A stretch of DNA of 38,110 nt, taken from positions 1 through 38,110 of the forward strand of contig URXS01000006.1 of the NCBI GenBank assembly GCA_900551885.1, given 5' to 3'. The position numbers and the translations under genes are program-made. The notes beneath the pieces are model-generated. The model saw only the letters and a list, made by a program, of their open reading frames with translations, was not told the DNA's origin and ran no database searches. Of the stretch, positions 8,005-14,898 are shown piece by piece (the stretch's first letter is position 1; each line of letters begins with the position of its first letter). The DNA is from an uncultured Oscillibacter sp. Lineage in GTDB: Bacteria > Bacillota > Clostridia > Oscillospirales > Oscillospiraceae.

Positions 8005-8664
8005 ATGCGAAACTTTTTTCATCACGCCCAGGACCCTGCTAGTTGCTGGACCCACGCTGCCGGAGCGGTGGCTGCTCTGGGCGGCGGGCTGTGGATGCTG
8101 CTGCGGGGACTGTGGCAGCAGACCACAGGAGTGGCGCTGGGAGCATCGTTGTGCTTCTGCCTTTCCATGGTAGCTCTGTACGCCGCCAGCGCCATTTACC
8201 ACTATTATCCCGGCGATACCACCAGCGGCGGTGTGAAAAAGCTGCTGCGGAAAATGGACCACGGCATGATCTATGTACTGATTGCCGGCAGCTACACGCC
8301 CTTCTGCCTGGTGCTGCTGCCCCAGCCCCGGGGAAGGCGGTTCTGTATGGTGATGTGGGCGGTGGCTGTGGCCGGTATCTTGGCGAAGCTGCTGTGGATC
8401 AATGCGCCGCGGATGCTGTCTACCGCCGTGTATCTGATCATGGGCTGGGCGGTGGTGTTCCTGGCCAAGGACTTTGCCTGTCTGGGCCAGCCATGCCTGA
8501 CCCTGGTGGCCCTGGGCGGCGTGTGCTACTCCGTGGGGGCGGTGTTTTATGCCATCAAGCGGCCCAATCTCTCGGCGGAGTGGACGTTCCATGAGCTGTT
8601 TCACCTGTTGATCCTGGCGGGATCGCTGTTCCACTATTTGGCGGTGTACTTTTATGTGGTGTGA
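8005..8664 (+). CDS. Hemolysin III (YqfA/PAQR-like) membrane protein
   Basis: The protein has 219 residues with about seven hydrophobic segments, the usual size for bacterial HlyIII/PAQR proteins. Diagnostic residues are present. An early THAAGAVAAL motif is followed by SAIYHYYP and the KMDHGMIYVLIAGSYTPFCL block near 90-110. The C-terminal FHELFHLLILAGSLFHY histidine motif completes the set. In the PAQR family these histidines and the serine/aspartate form a metal-dependent site in the membrane. The name hemolysin is historical; a role in membrane lipid homeostasis or lipid hydrolysis is more likely. The start at 8005 has GGAGAG about 8 bases upstream. It is probably a single-gene unit between its own promoter and the terminator at 8693. 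Confidence 0.9.
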   Translation: MRNFFHHAQDPASCWTHAAGAVAALGGGLWMLLRGLWQQTTGVALGASLCFCLSMVALYAASAIYHYYPGDTTSGGVKKLLRKMDHGMIYVLIAGSYTPFCLVLLPQPRGRRFCMVMWAVAVAGILAKLLWINAPRMLSTAVYLIMGWAVVFLAKDFACLGQPCLTLVALGGVCYSVGAVFYAIKRPNLSAEWTFHELFHLLILAGSLFHYLAVYFYVV

Positions 8665-8692
8665 CGCTGGGAAGGAGACCTGAACGAAAGCA

Positions 8693-8740
8693 GAGGCCGC
8701 GCGGCGGAGCGTTCCGCCGCACGGCCTCAGTTCGGTTTTG
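8693..8740. terminator. Shared terminator between two convergent genes
   Basis: A 16-base-arm GC-rich inverted repeat (8693-8708 with 8713-8728, one mismatch) lies between the hemolysin III stop at 8664 and the stop of the minus-strand gene at 8753. TTCGGTTTTG follows on the plus strand and CTGCTTTCG on the minus strand. It probably serves both directions, better on plus. Confidence 0.65.
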
Positions 8741-8752
8741 AAAAGGGATGGG

Positions 8753-9310
8753 TCATTGCCACAGGCCTTCGCTGTAGGGCTCCATCAGGGCCAGTGCCTC
8801 GTCCACGGACGACGCCGGAGCCACATAGATGGGGGAGTCGGGGAAGTGGATGCGTTTCCCGTCCTCCCCGCCGGGCGTCTGCAGGTAGGGGAACAGGAAG
8901 AACCGCTCGTACTTCCGGTCGGTGTATAGTTCGCCGAAGACCTCACGGTCCGTGAGCGTATGGTAATAGACTGAGCCCTCCTTCAGCCGGATGTCGTAAG
9001 GCCAGGGGGACATGCTCAGCGTGACATAGCTCGTCTCACCGGCGGCGGTGGCGGGCTGGTCCTCCAGCTCCAGGGAGCCGGTGAAGCGGTCGTCCTCCCC
9101 CCACTGGCGGACCAGTTCCCCCCGAATTCGCATGGTCGTGGGTACGCCGGCCTCCCGGCTCTCGTCCAGCAGGACCGCCGGGAGCGTGCTGTCCACCGGG
9201 GTCGTGAATTTCAGGGAACGGGCGATGACCAGCGCGGCGGCGAGGATCAGCGCCAGACAGACCGCGGTCTGCCATCTGTTTTTGCTGAAGGCGTGCTTGG
9301 ATACGGACAT
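8753..9310 (-). CDS. Hypothetical membrane-anchored protein
   Basis: The protein has 185 residues and no recognised family. One hydrophobic segment at about 15-33 follows a basic N-terminus (KHAFSKNRWQ), so the rest is predicted to lie outside the membrane on a single N-terminal anchor. The exposed part is hydrophilic with a likely beta-rich centre. The ATG at 9310 has AAAGGAG 8 bases upstream; a GTG at 9319 would sit on that ribosome binding site and is rejected. It is the last gene of the tsaE-tsaB-upp operon, 39 bases after upp. Nothing in its sequence ties it to uracil salvage or t6A, so its place in the operon may be incidental. Confidence 0.7.
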   Translation of the reverse strand: MSVSKHAFSKNRWQTAVCLALILAAALVIARSLKFTTPVDSTLPAVLLDESREAGVPTTMRIRGELVRQWGEDDRFTGSLELEDQPATAAGETSYVTLSMSPWPYDIRLKEGSVYYHTLTDREVFGELYTDRKYERFFLFPYLQTPGGEDGKRIHFPDSPIYVAPASSVDEALALMEPYSEGLWQ

Positions 9311-9349
9311 GGGGCCCACTCCTTTCCGTTCCTCCGCGAACAGCGGTGC

Positions 9350-9982
9350 TTATTTCGTGCCGAAGATCCGGTCGCCGGCATCGCCCAGGCCGGGGACGAT
9401 ATAGCCGTGCTCGTTCAGGTGGTCGTCCACGGCACCGCAGTAGATGTCCACGTCCGGGTGGGACTTTTGAATCCGCTCAATGCCCTCCGGTGCTGCCAGC
9501 AGTACCATCAGCTTGATATTCTTGCAGCCCCGCTTTTTCATCTCGTCGATGGCGGCCTCGGCGCTGCCGCCGGTGGCCAGCATGGGGTCCACGATCAGTA
9601 TATCCCGGTCCGCAATGTCCTTGGGCATTTTGCAGAAGTAGACATGGGGCTCCAGGGTCTCCTCGTCCCGGTACATGCCGATGTGGCCCACCCGGGCGGA
9701 GGGCACCATCCGCAGCACGCCATCTACCAGGCCCAGGCCTGCCCGCAGGATGGGGACGATGGCAAATTTCTTGCCCTTGAGGGTCGGAGCTGTGGTCTTG
9801 CAGATGGGGGTCTCCACCTCTTTTTCCGTCAGAGGCAGGTCCCGGGTGGCCTCATAGGTGATCAGCATGCCGATCTCGCTGACCAGCTCCCGGAAGTCCT
9901 TGACGCTGGTGTTCTTGTCCCGCAGGATGGTCAGCTTGTGTGCCACCAGAGGGTGGTCCATTACATGTACTTTCCCGTTCAT
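9350..9982 (-). CDS. upp: Uracil phosphoribosyltransferase
   Basis: Converts uracil and PRPP to UMP in pyrimidine salvage; cytosolic. The 210-residue length is normal. The N-terminus VHVMDHPLVAHKLTILRDK is typical of Upp. The PRPP-binding loop is DILIVDPMLATGGSAEAAI near 128-146. The uracil-binding C-terminal GDAGDRIFGTK is intact. The start at 9982 has AAGGAG about 8 bases upstream. It follows tsaB by 37 bases in a minus-strand operon, so it is probably driven by the promoter at 11186-11214. I see no PyrR site or attenuator directly before it. Confidence 0.97.
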   Translation of the reverse strand: MNGKVHVMDHPLVAHKLTILRDKNTSVKDFRELVSEIGMLITYEATRDLPLTEKEVETPICKTTAPTLKGKKFAIVPILRAGLGLVDGVLRMVPSARVGHIGMYRDEETLEPHVYFCKMPKDIADRDILIVDPMLATGGSAEAAIDEMKKRGCKNIKLMVLLAAPEGIERIQKSHPDVDIYCGAVDDHLNEHGYIVPGLGDAGDRIFGTK

Positions 9983-10019
9983 ACGTGTGCTCCTTTATCT
10001 CAAAAAATTGAATGCAGAA

Positions 10020-10715
10020 TTATTGGCGGTCCCGCAGGGGCAGTGCCTGGGGCGGCCGCAGGTAGACCGGGGCCAGGGCCTGGGGGTCGATCAGACCGCC
10101 TCTGAGGGCGGCTTCCCCGGCGCACAGAGCTACGGAGACGGCGTTTTGCATGACCAGTTGGGGCGGCGCTAGACGGCAGGAAATATTCTGATCCTCCAGA
10201 GCCTTCAGACACAACGACGCGCCGTCTCCCAGAACGATCCGGGGGCCCTCCATGGCTGCCACCTCCTCCGCCAGATCCGGCAGGGAGATGGCCCGGTCCT
10301 CCGTCAGACGGCGGGGGGCGCCGGAGCCGTCGGAGCGGAACAGGGCGTTGTAGACCTGGTTCCGCCGGGCGTCCATGGCGCAGATGATCAGCCCCTCCAT
10401 GTGGGACACGTTCCGGGCCATGGCTTCCAACGTGGAGACCGCTACCGTGGGCTTCTCCGCGGCGAAAGCCAGCCCCTTGGCGGCGGCCACGCCGATGCGG
10501 ATGCCGGTGAAGGACCCGGGGCCAACTGCCACGGCAATGGCGTCGCAGTCCTGGACCGTTAGGCCGGTGTTTTTCAAAATTCCCTCCACAATGGGCATCA
10601 GGGTACGGCTGTGGGTGAGGCCGGTGTCCTGATAGCCGCTGCAAAGGACCTTTCCGTCCTCCGTTACGGCGGCGGAGACTGCCTTGGCGGAGGTCTCCAG
10701 AGCCAGGATCTTCAT
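10020..10715 (-). CDS. tsaB: tRNA t6A37 modification protein TsaB
   Basis: TsaB is a catalytically inactive ASKHA-fold partner of TsaD and TsaE in threonylcarbamoylation of adenosine 37 in ANN-decoding tRNAs. The 231-residue length matches E. coli TsaB. The N-terminal MKILALETSAKAVSAAV and the GPGSFTGIRIGVAAAKGLA block near 68-86 are diagnostic. The start codon at 10715 overlaps the tsaE stop as ATGA, so the two are translationally coupled; an open extension to 10841 would lie inside tsaE and is rejected. Neither tsaD nor rimI, common neighbours elsewhere, follows it here; upp does. Confidence 0.95.
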   Translation of the reverse strand: MKILALETSAKAVSAAVTEDGKVLCSGYQDTGLTHSRTLMPIVEGILKNTGLTVQDCDAIAVAVGPGSFTGIRIGVAAAKGLAFAAEKPTVAVSTLEAMARNVSHMEGLIICAMDARRNQVYNALFRSDGSGAPRRLTEDRAISLPDLAEEVAAMEGPRIVLGDGASLCLKALEDQNISCRLAPPQLVMQNAVSVALCAGEAALRGGLIDPQALAPVYLRPPQALPLRDRQ

Positions 10716-11143
10716 GGCAGCTCCACTCCTTCGATCGTGATAACCCGGGCGTTTTCCCCCTCCGGGCTCCGGGCGATGGTGACGAATACCGTTTCCGGCG
10801 GCAGAGCCTCCTCTGTCAGCTCGCTCCACTCCACGGCGCACACGCCGCCCCGGTCCAGGTAGTCTTCCCAGCCGATGTCGAACAGAGCGTCGGCTCCCTC
10901 CAGCCGGTACATGTCAAAGTGGAACAGGGGCAGGCGTCCGCCCTCGTATTCATTGACGATGGTGAAGGTGGGGCTGGTGACACGGCCCTTGTAGCCCAGG
11001 CCCCGGGCCAGGCCCCGGGTGAAGGCGGTTTTGCCCATACCAAGGCCGCCCCGATAGGCCACCACCGCACCGGGGTTCAAAGCAGCGGCCAGCCGGGCCC
11101 CCAGGGCCTCGGTCTCTGCCTCACTGCGGGTGAGGAATTCCAT
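10712..11143 (-). CDS. tsaE: tRNA t6A37 modification ATPase TsaE
   Basis: TsaE is the small P-loop ATPase that drives the TsaB/TsaD threonylcarbamoyl transferase cycle. The protein has 143 residues, normal for the family. Walker A is GGLGMGKT (32-39). SPTFTIVNEYEG near 59-70, LFHFDMYRL and GWEDYLD are the conserved TsaE blocks. The ATG at 11143 has AAAGGAGG about 8 bases upstream. It is the first gene of the minus-strand operon, with a good promoter at 11186-11214 divergent from that of rodA/ftsW. Confidence 0.95.
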   Translation of the reverse strand: MEFLTRSEAETEALGARLAAALNPGAVVAYRGGLGMGKTAFTRGLARGLGYKGRVTSPTFTIVNEYEGGRLPLFHFDMYRLEGADALFDIGWEDYLDRGGVCAVEWSELTEEALPPETVFVTIARSPEGENARVITIEGVELP

Positions 11144-11185
11144 GGCCTCCGCCTCCTTTCACGGGTGTCTCCCAAAAATCAACTT

Positions 11186-11214
11186 AGTATATCATATTTT
11201 GAACGGTCTGTAAA
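11186..11214 (-). promoter_or_regulatory. Promoter of the tsaE-tsaB-upp operon
   Basis: On the minus strand TTTACA (11214-11209) and TATACT (11191-11186) are spaced by 17 bases. The predicted start is about 35 bases before the tsaE ATG. The same hexamers with the same spacing occur on the plus strand at 11230-11258. Confidence 0.75.
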
Positions 11215-11229
11215 AAGAAATTTGCGGCG

Positions 11230-11258
11230 TTTACACTCCGGGCGGTTTGTGGTATACT
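11230..11258 (+). promoter_or_regulatory. Promoter of the rodA/ftsW gene
   Basis: TTTACA (11230-11235) and TATACT (11253-11258) are spaced by 17 bases. The -35 element begins only 15 bases from the -35 element of the divergent tsaE promoter, so the two polymerase footprints overlap. Confidence 0.75.
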
Positions 11259-11298
11259 CCAAGTGTCAAATTTTGCGCTGAAACGAGGAAAATGCCCC

Positions 11299-12480
11299 AT
11301 GCTAAACCGACTGAAAGCCATCCTGGCGGACTTTTTCCAGCAGGCCGATCTGGTCCTGCTGGGACTTTGCTGCACCGCCACCGTGTTCGGCATGGTGCTG
11401 ATCGCCAGCGCCACCCACTATATGGAGCCTGCCACCAAAATGCTGAGATATGTGGGCGTCCAGGGCATAGCCATGCTGTTGGGCTTTTGCATGTATGTGC
11501 TGATGTCCATGGTGGACATCGAGATCGTGCTGAAGAAGTGGAAGTGGCTGGTGCTGTTCAATGTGGTGTTCATCGGATTGCTGCGGACCCCCCTGGGCGT
11601 GGGAGAGGCCAGCACCGGCAACCAGGCCTGGCTGAAGTTCCCCGGCATCCCCTTCCAGATCGGCCCGGCGGAGGTGGTGAAGATCACCTTCACCTTGCTG
11701 CTGGCCAAGCAGCTTGCCTGGCTGCGGGAGGAGAAGCGGGATCTGAAATCCTTTTCCTCCGCTGTCCAGGTGGCGGGCCATACCTTGGCGTTAATGGGCT
11801 GGTATGTGGTGATCTCCGGAGACATGGGCAACGCCCTGACCTTTTTCTTCATCTTCCTGTGCATGGCCTTCGCCGCAGGCTTTGCCCTGCGGTGGTTTGT
11901 CCTGCTGTTCCTGGGGAGCGGGGCCGGTTTCGCGGCAGCCTGGGTGCTGGATCTGATCCCCGACTACATGATGGATCGCTTCCGGGTCCTGGTGGACCAC
12001 TCCTACGATTCCCTGGGCGTGGGCTGGCAGCAGACCCGCAGTCTCATGGCCATCGGCTCCGGCGGCCTTTTCGGTCAGGGTTACATGAACGGCACCCAGA
12101 CCCAGAGCACGTATCCCCAGTCTCTGCCCAACCGATGGACGGACTTTGTGTTCTCCGTCTGCGGGGAGGAGCTGGGGCTGGTGGGCTGCCTGGCGGTGAT
12201 CATCCTGCTGGCAGCCATTATCATCCGGGTACTGCTGGTGGCAAAGAACGCCCAGACCCCCTTCCACTGCTATGTCTGTGTGGGCATGGCCGCCATGCTG
12301 ATCTACCAGACCGTCATCAACATCGGCATGTGTCTGTTCGTTATGCCCACCATCGGCGTCACCCTGCCCTTCTTCAGCTACGGTGGGTCCTCGGTGGTGA
12401 CGCTGTATATGGCTATGGGTGTGGTGTCCGGTATCAAGAAGCGGTCCCCGGCCCTGTGGCGGCCAGGCCGGCAGCGATGA
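11299..12480 (+). CDS. SEDS peptidoglycan glycosyltransferase (RodA/FtsW/SpoVE family)
   Basis: This polytopic membrane enzyme polymerises lipid II into glycan strands with a partner class B penicillin-binding protein. The protein has 393 residues with about ten membrane segments. The family pattern PNRWTDFVFSVCGEELG carries the probable catalytic Asp (D282). The C-terminal PTIGVTLPFFSYGGSSVV is the classic SEDS signature. ATG 11299 is chosen because GAGGA lies 9 bases upstream; a GTG at 11263 would fall at or before the predicted transcription start. RodA is the likelier member because division or sporulation genes are absent nearby, but FtsW and SpoVE cannot be excluded. It opens a region rich in wall genes (SLH protein, ddl, murF). 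Confidence 0.9.
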   Translation: MLNRLKAILADFFQQADLVLLGLCCTATVFGMVLIASATHYMEPATKMLRYVGVQGIAMLLGFCMYVLMSMVDIEIVLKKWKWLVLFNVVFIGLLRTPLGVGEASTGNQAWLKFPGIPFQIGPAEVVKITFTLLLAKQLAWLREEKRDLKSFSSAVQVAGHTLALMGWYVVISGDMGNALTFFFIFLCMAFAAGFALRWFVLLFLGSGAGFAAAWVLDLIPDYMMDRFRVLVDHSYDSLGVGWQQTRSLMAIGSGGLFGQGYMNGTQTQSTYPQSLPNRWTDFVFSVCGEELGLVGCLAVIILLAAIIIRVLLVAKNAQTPFHCYVCVGMAAMLIYQTVINIGMCLFVMPTIGVTLPFFSYGGSSVVTLYMAMGVVSGIKKRSPALWRPGRQR

Positions 12481-12504
12481 GACACAGGAGAAAGGAATAT
12501 CCGA

Positions 12505-12537
12505 CAGTGGCCGGGGCCCCCCGGCCACTGATTGTTT
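12505..12537 (+). terminator. Possible terminator after the SEDS gene
   Basis: A perfect 10-bp stem (12505-12514 with 12521-12530) with a GC-rich loop starts 24 bases after the stop. The T-tract is poor (ATTGTTT), so termination may be partial and the SLH-protein gene may be partly cotranscribed. Confidence 0.5.
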
Positions 12538-12624
12538 CTCCGGCGTTTTTTCCCTGCGCATATTTCCGGCGCTTCAAGCGGAGACTAGAACCGTCACACT
12601 TTGAATACAGGAGGTTCGATCAGC

Positions 12625-13608
12625 TTGAAGACCCATTTGTTCAAACGCATACCGGTGATGGCCCTGGCGGCAGCTCTGCTTCTGACCGTCGGTACCCAGG
12701 CCCTGTTCGGCTGGGGCAAGGAGGAGACTGCGCCGGAGGAGGGCGCTCCCACCGCCCGGGACCTGGAGATCGCCACCTACCGGGGCATCCCCTATGAGGC
12801 CCAGCTTCTGGCCACCGGACAGGAGGGAGAGACCCTGACCTTCGCCGTGGAGGACCAGCCCCGGAAGGGCACCGTGGTCATCCAGGGCGACCGGTTCACC
12901 TACACCCCTGACGAGGGCGTTACCGGTTCCGACAGCTTCACCTACACCGCTACGGATACCGCCGGGCGGGTATCCCAGCCCGCCACCGTGAAGGTGGAGA
13001 TTCAGAAGACCCGCTCCGGTGTCACCTACGCCGACACCGCCGATTCCACGGCCGCGGCAGCCGCCCAGAATCTGGCGGAGGCGGGGGTGTTCACCGGTGT
13101 GAAGATCGGAGACCAGTATTACTTTGAGCCCGACAAGACCGTTACCCGGGGAGAGTTCCTGGCCATGGTACTGGAGACCGCCGGCCGTGAGGTCACCGAT
13201 GTGACCATGACCGGCTTCTGCGATGATGAGGCCATCCCCACCTGGGCCAAGGCCTATGCCGCCGCCGGTGTGGCGGACGGCATCGTCCAGGGCGTGTCCA
13301 CGGCAGACGGCGCCGCCTTCCAGGGGGAGGACCCTATCACCTTTAATGAGGCCGCCACGGTTTTGAACCGGGTGCTGGATGTGGCGGACGTGGAACTGGA
13401 GGTCTGGTACGCCGACCGGGAGGCAGTACCCTCCTGGGCCGCTCAGGCGGTTGGTAACATGGAGGCCGTCAGCGTCCTCTCCGCCGGTAGCTTCGGAAGT
13501 GAAAGTCTGGACAGTGCCGTCACCCGGGCCGACGCTGCCCAGATGCTCTCCGCCGCCCGGACACTGCTGGAGGGGGAACCGGAGGGCCTTCTGGACTGGC
13601 TGGGCTGA
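12625..13608 (+). CDS. Exported protein with Ig-like repeat and S-layer homology domains
   Basis: The protein has 327 residues. An N-terminal signal peptide or anchor (basic FKR, then IPVMALAAALLLTVGTQALF) precedes a domain at about 40-130. This resembles the bacterial cadherin-like Ig fold (FTYTPDEGVTGSDSFTYTAT). Three S-layer-homology-like units follow from about 135 to 315, seen in VTRGEFLAMVLETAG and VTRADAAQMLSAARTLLEG. SLH domains bind pyruvylated secondary cell-wall polymers, so this is probably a wall-attached protein. The TTG at 12625 is chosen because AGGAGG ends 10 bases before it; another TTG at 12601 has no such site. It lies between a SEDS polymerase and ddl. A strong terminator follows. 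No enzyme domain is present. Confidence 0.82.
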   Translation: MKTHLFKRIPVMALAAALLLTVGTQALFGWGKEETAPEEGAPTARDLEIATYRGIPYEAQLLATGQEGETLTFAVEDQPRKGTVVIQGDRFTYTPDEGVTGSDSFTYTATDTAGRVSQPATVKVEIQKTRSGVTYADTADSTAAAAAQNLAEAGVFTGVKIGDQYYFEPDKTVTRGEFLAMVLETAGREVTDVTMTGFCDDEAIPTWAKAYAAAGVADGIVQGVSTADGAAFQGEDPITFNEAATVLNRVLDVADVELEVWYADREAVPSWAAQAVGNMEAVSVLSAGSFGSESLDSAVTRADAAQMLSAARTLLEGEPEGLLDWLG

Positions 13609-13628
13609 GATAGGAATATACAGGCTGG

Positions 13629-13652
13629 GGCCGCCCGATCGGGCGGCCTTTT
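13629..13652 (+). terminator. Intrinsic terminator after the SLH-protein gene
   Basis: A perfect 20-base palindrome (GGCCGCCCGATCGGGCGGCC, 13629-13648) is followed by TTTT, about 20 bases after the stop codon. Confidence 0.8.
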
Positions 13653-13766
13653 GCCGTTGGATGAAGAGCGGCTCGGCTGGGGAAAAAGACGGATTGCAGG
13701 GGCTGGGTATATGTTCCAACTGGCGTTTTTTGCGGTTGTATTCACAGGAGGTTTGTGCTAAACTAA

Positions 13767-13792
13767 ATAGCATTCTAATAGTATAATGCTAT
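13767..13792 (+). promoter_or_regulatory. Inverted repeat overlapping a -10-like box upstream of ddl
   Basis: ATAGCATT (13767-13774) and AATGCTAT (13785-13792) form a perfect 8-bp dyad with a 10-base spacer, in AT-rich sequence 47 bases before the ddl start. The right arm overlaps a consensus TATAAT (13782-13787). No good -35 hexamer lies 16-18 bases upstream of it; TTGTGC at 13753-13758 would instead suit TAATAG at 13776. The geometry suggests an operator at the start of a cell-wall/translation operon. It could also be a weak hairpin in the leader. Confidence 0.45.
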
Positions 13793-13838
13793 CAGTATGG
13801 GCTGTTGCCCTACTGCCGCGGAAGGATATGAGGATTCC

Positions 13839-14894
13839 ATGAAAATTGTTGTGCTGGCTGGCGGTATTTCCACCGAGCGGGAGGTGTCCCTGGTTTCGGG
13901 TACCGGCATCTGCCGGGCCCTGCGGGAAAACGGCCACAGGGCTATTCTGGTGGACTTGTTCCTGGGAATGGAGGAGGTCCCAGCAGACCTGGAATCGCTG
14001 TTTGACGCACCGGACGGACTGTGCGCCGATGTTCACGTCCGCTCTCAGGCCCCGGATCTGGAGGCAGTGCGCCGCAGCCGCCCGGACCAGGGTCCCAGCC
14101 ACATTGGGCCCCATGTATTGGAGCTGTGTGCCGCGGCGGACATCGTGTTTCTGGGCCTCCACGGTATGGACGGGGAGGATGGCCGCATCCAGGCTACACT
14201 GGATCTGATGGGTGTGCCCTACACCGGTTCCGGCCACCTGGCCTCTGCCGCTGCCATGGATAAGGCCATGGCCAAGCGGCTTATGGACGCGGCGGACATC
14301 CCCACCCCCAAGTGGCGTCTGCTGGAGTACGGCGCCGGGGAGGCGGAGCGCCTGGCGGAGGAGCTGCCCATGCCCTGTGTGGTCAAGACCATCGGAGGCG
14401 GCTCGTCCCTGGGTGTGTACTTACCGGAGGACCGGGATGAGCTGCGGTCTGCGCTGGAAGAGGTACTGGGCTACGGCGCCAAGGTGCTGGTGGAGGAGCG
14501 GATCTTCGGCCGGGAACTGACCGTGGCGGTACTGGGAGACCGGTGGCTGCCGGCAGTGGAGACCGTGCCCGCCGGGAAGGAGTTTGACTACGCTGCCAAG
14601 TACCAGGCCGGTGCCGCCCTGGAGACCTGCCCGGCCCAGGTGCCGCAGGCGGTCATGGAGGCGGCCGGAGAGCTGGCCCTGCGGGTCCACCGCTGCCTGG
14701 GGCTGGAAGTCTATTCCCGCACTGACATGATTCTGGATGAGAAGGGGAAACTGTGGGTGCTGGAGGCCAACTCCCTGCCGGGTATGACCCCCACCAGCTT
14801 TGTGCCCAAGGAGGCTGCCGCCGTCGGCGTCGGCTACAACCAACTGTGCCAGCAGATCGTGGATTTGTCCCTGCAGATCAAGAGAAGAGGGTGA
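13839..14894 (+). CDS. ddl: D-alanine--D-alanine ligase
   Basis: The enzyme makes the D-Ala-D-Ala dipeptide for peptidoglycan precursors using ATP; cytosolic ATP-grasp enzyme. The protein has 351 residues. The N-terminal LAGGISTEREVSLVSG motif carries the usual substrate-side Glu and Ser. HGMDGEDGRIQATLDLMGVPYTG spans about 108-130. VVKTIGGGSSLGV is the ATP-grasp loop. The C-terminal YSRTDMILD and LEANSLPGMTPTS hold the Mg-binding and omega-loop residues. The ATG at 13839 has GAGGAT close upstream; an open extension to 13797 lacks homology. It is the first gene of a long plus-strand run, and murF starts 4 bases after its stop. Nothing suggests a D-Ala-D-Lac variant, though motif reading alone cannot fix specificity. 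Confidence 0.95.
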   Translation: MKIVVLAGGISTEREVSLVSGTGICRALRENGHRAILVDLFLGMEEVPADLESLFDAPDGLCADVHVRSQAPDLEAVRRSRPDQGPSHIGPHVLELCAAADIVFLGLHGMDGEDGRIQATLDLMGVPYTGSGHLASAAAMDKAMAKRLMDAADIPTPKWRLLEYGAGEAERLAEELPMPCVVKTIGGGSSLGVYLPEDRDELRSALEEVLGYGAKVLVEERIFGRELTVAVLGDRWLPAVETVPAGKEFDYAAKYQAGAALETCPAQVPQAVMEAAGELALRVHRCLGLEVYSRTDMILDEKGKLWVLEANSLPGMTPTSFVPKEAAAVGVGYNQLCQQIVDLSLQIKRRG

Positions 14895-14898
14895 GAGG

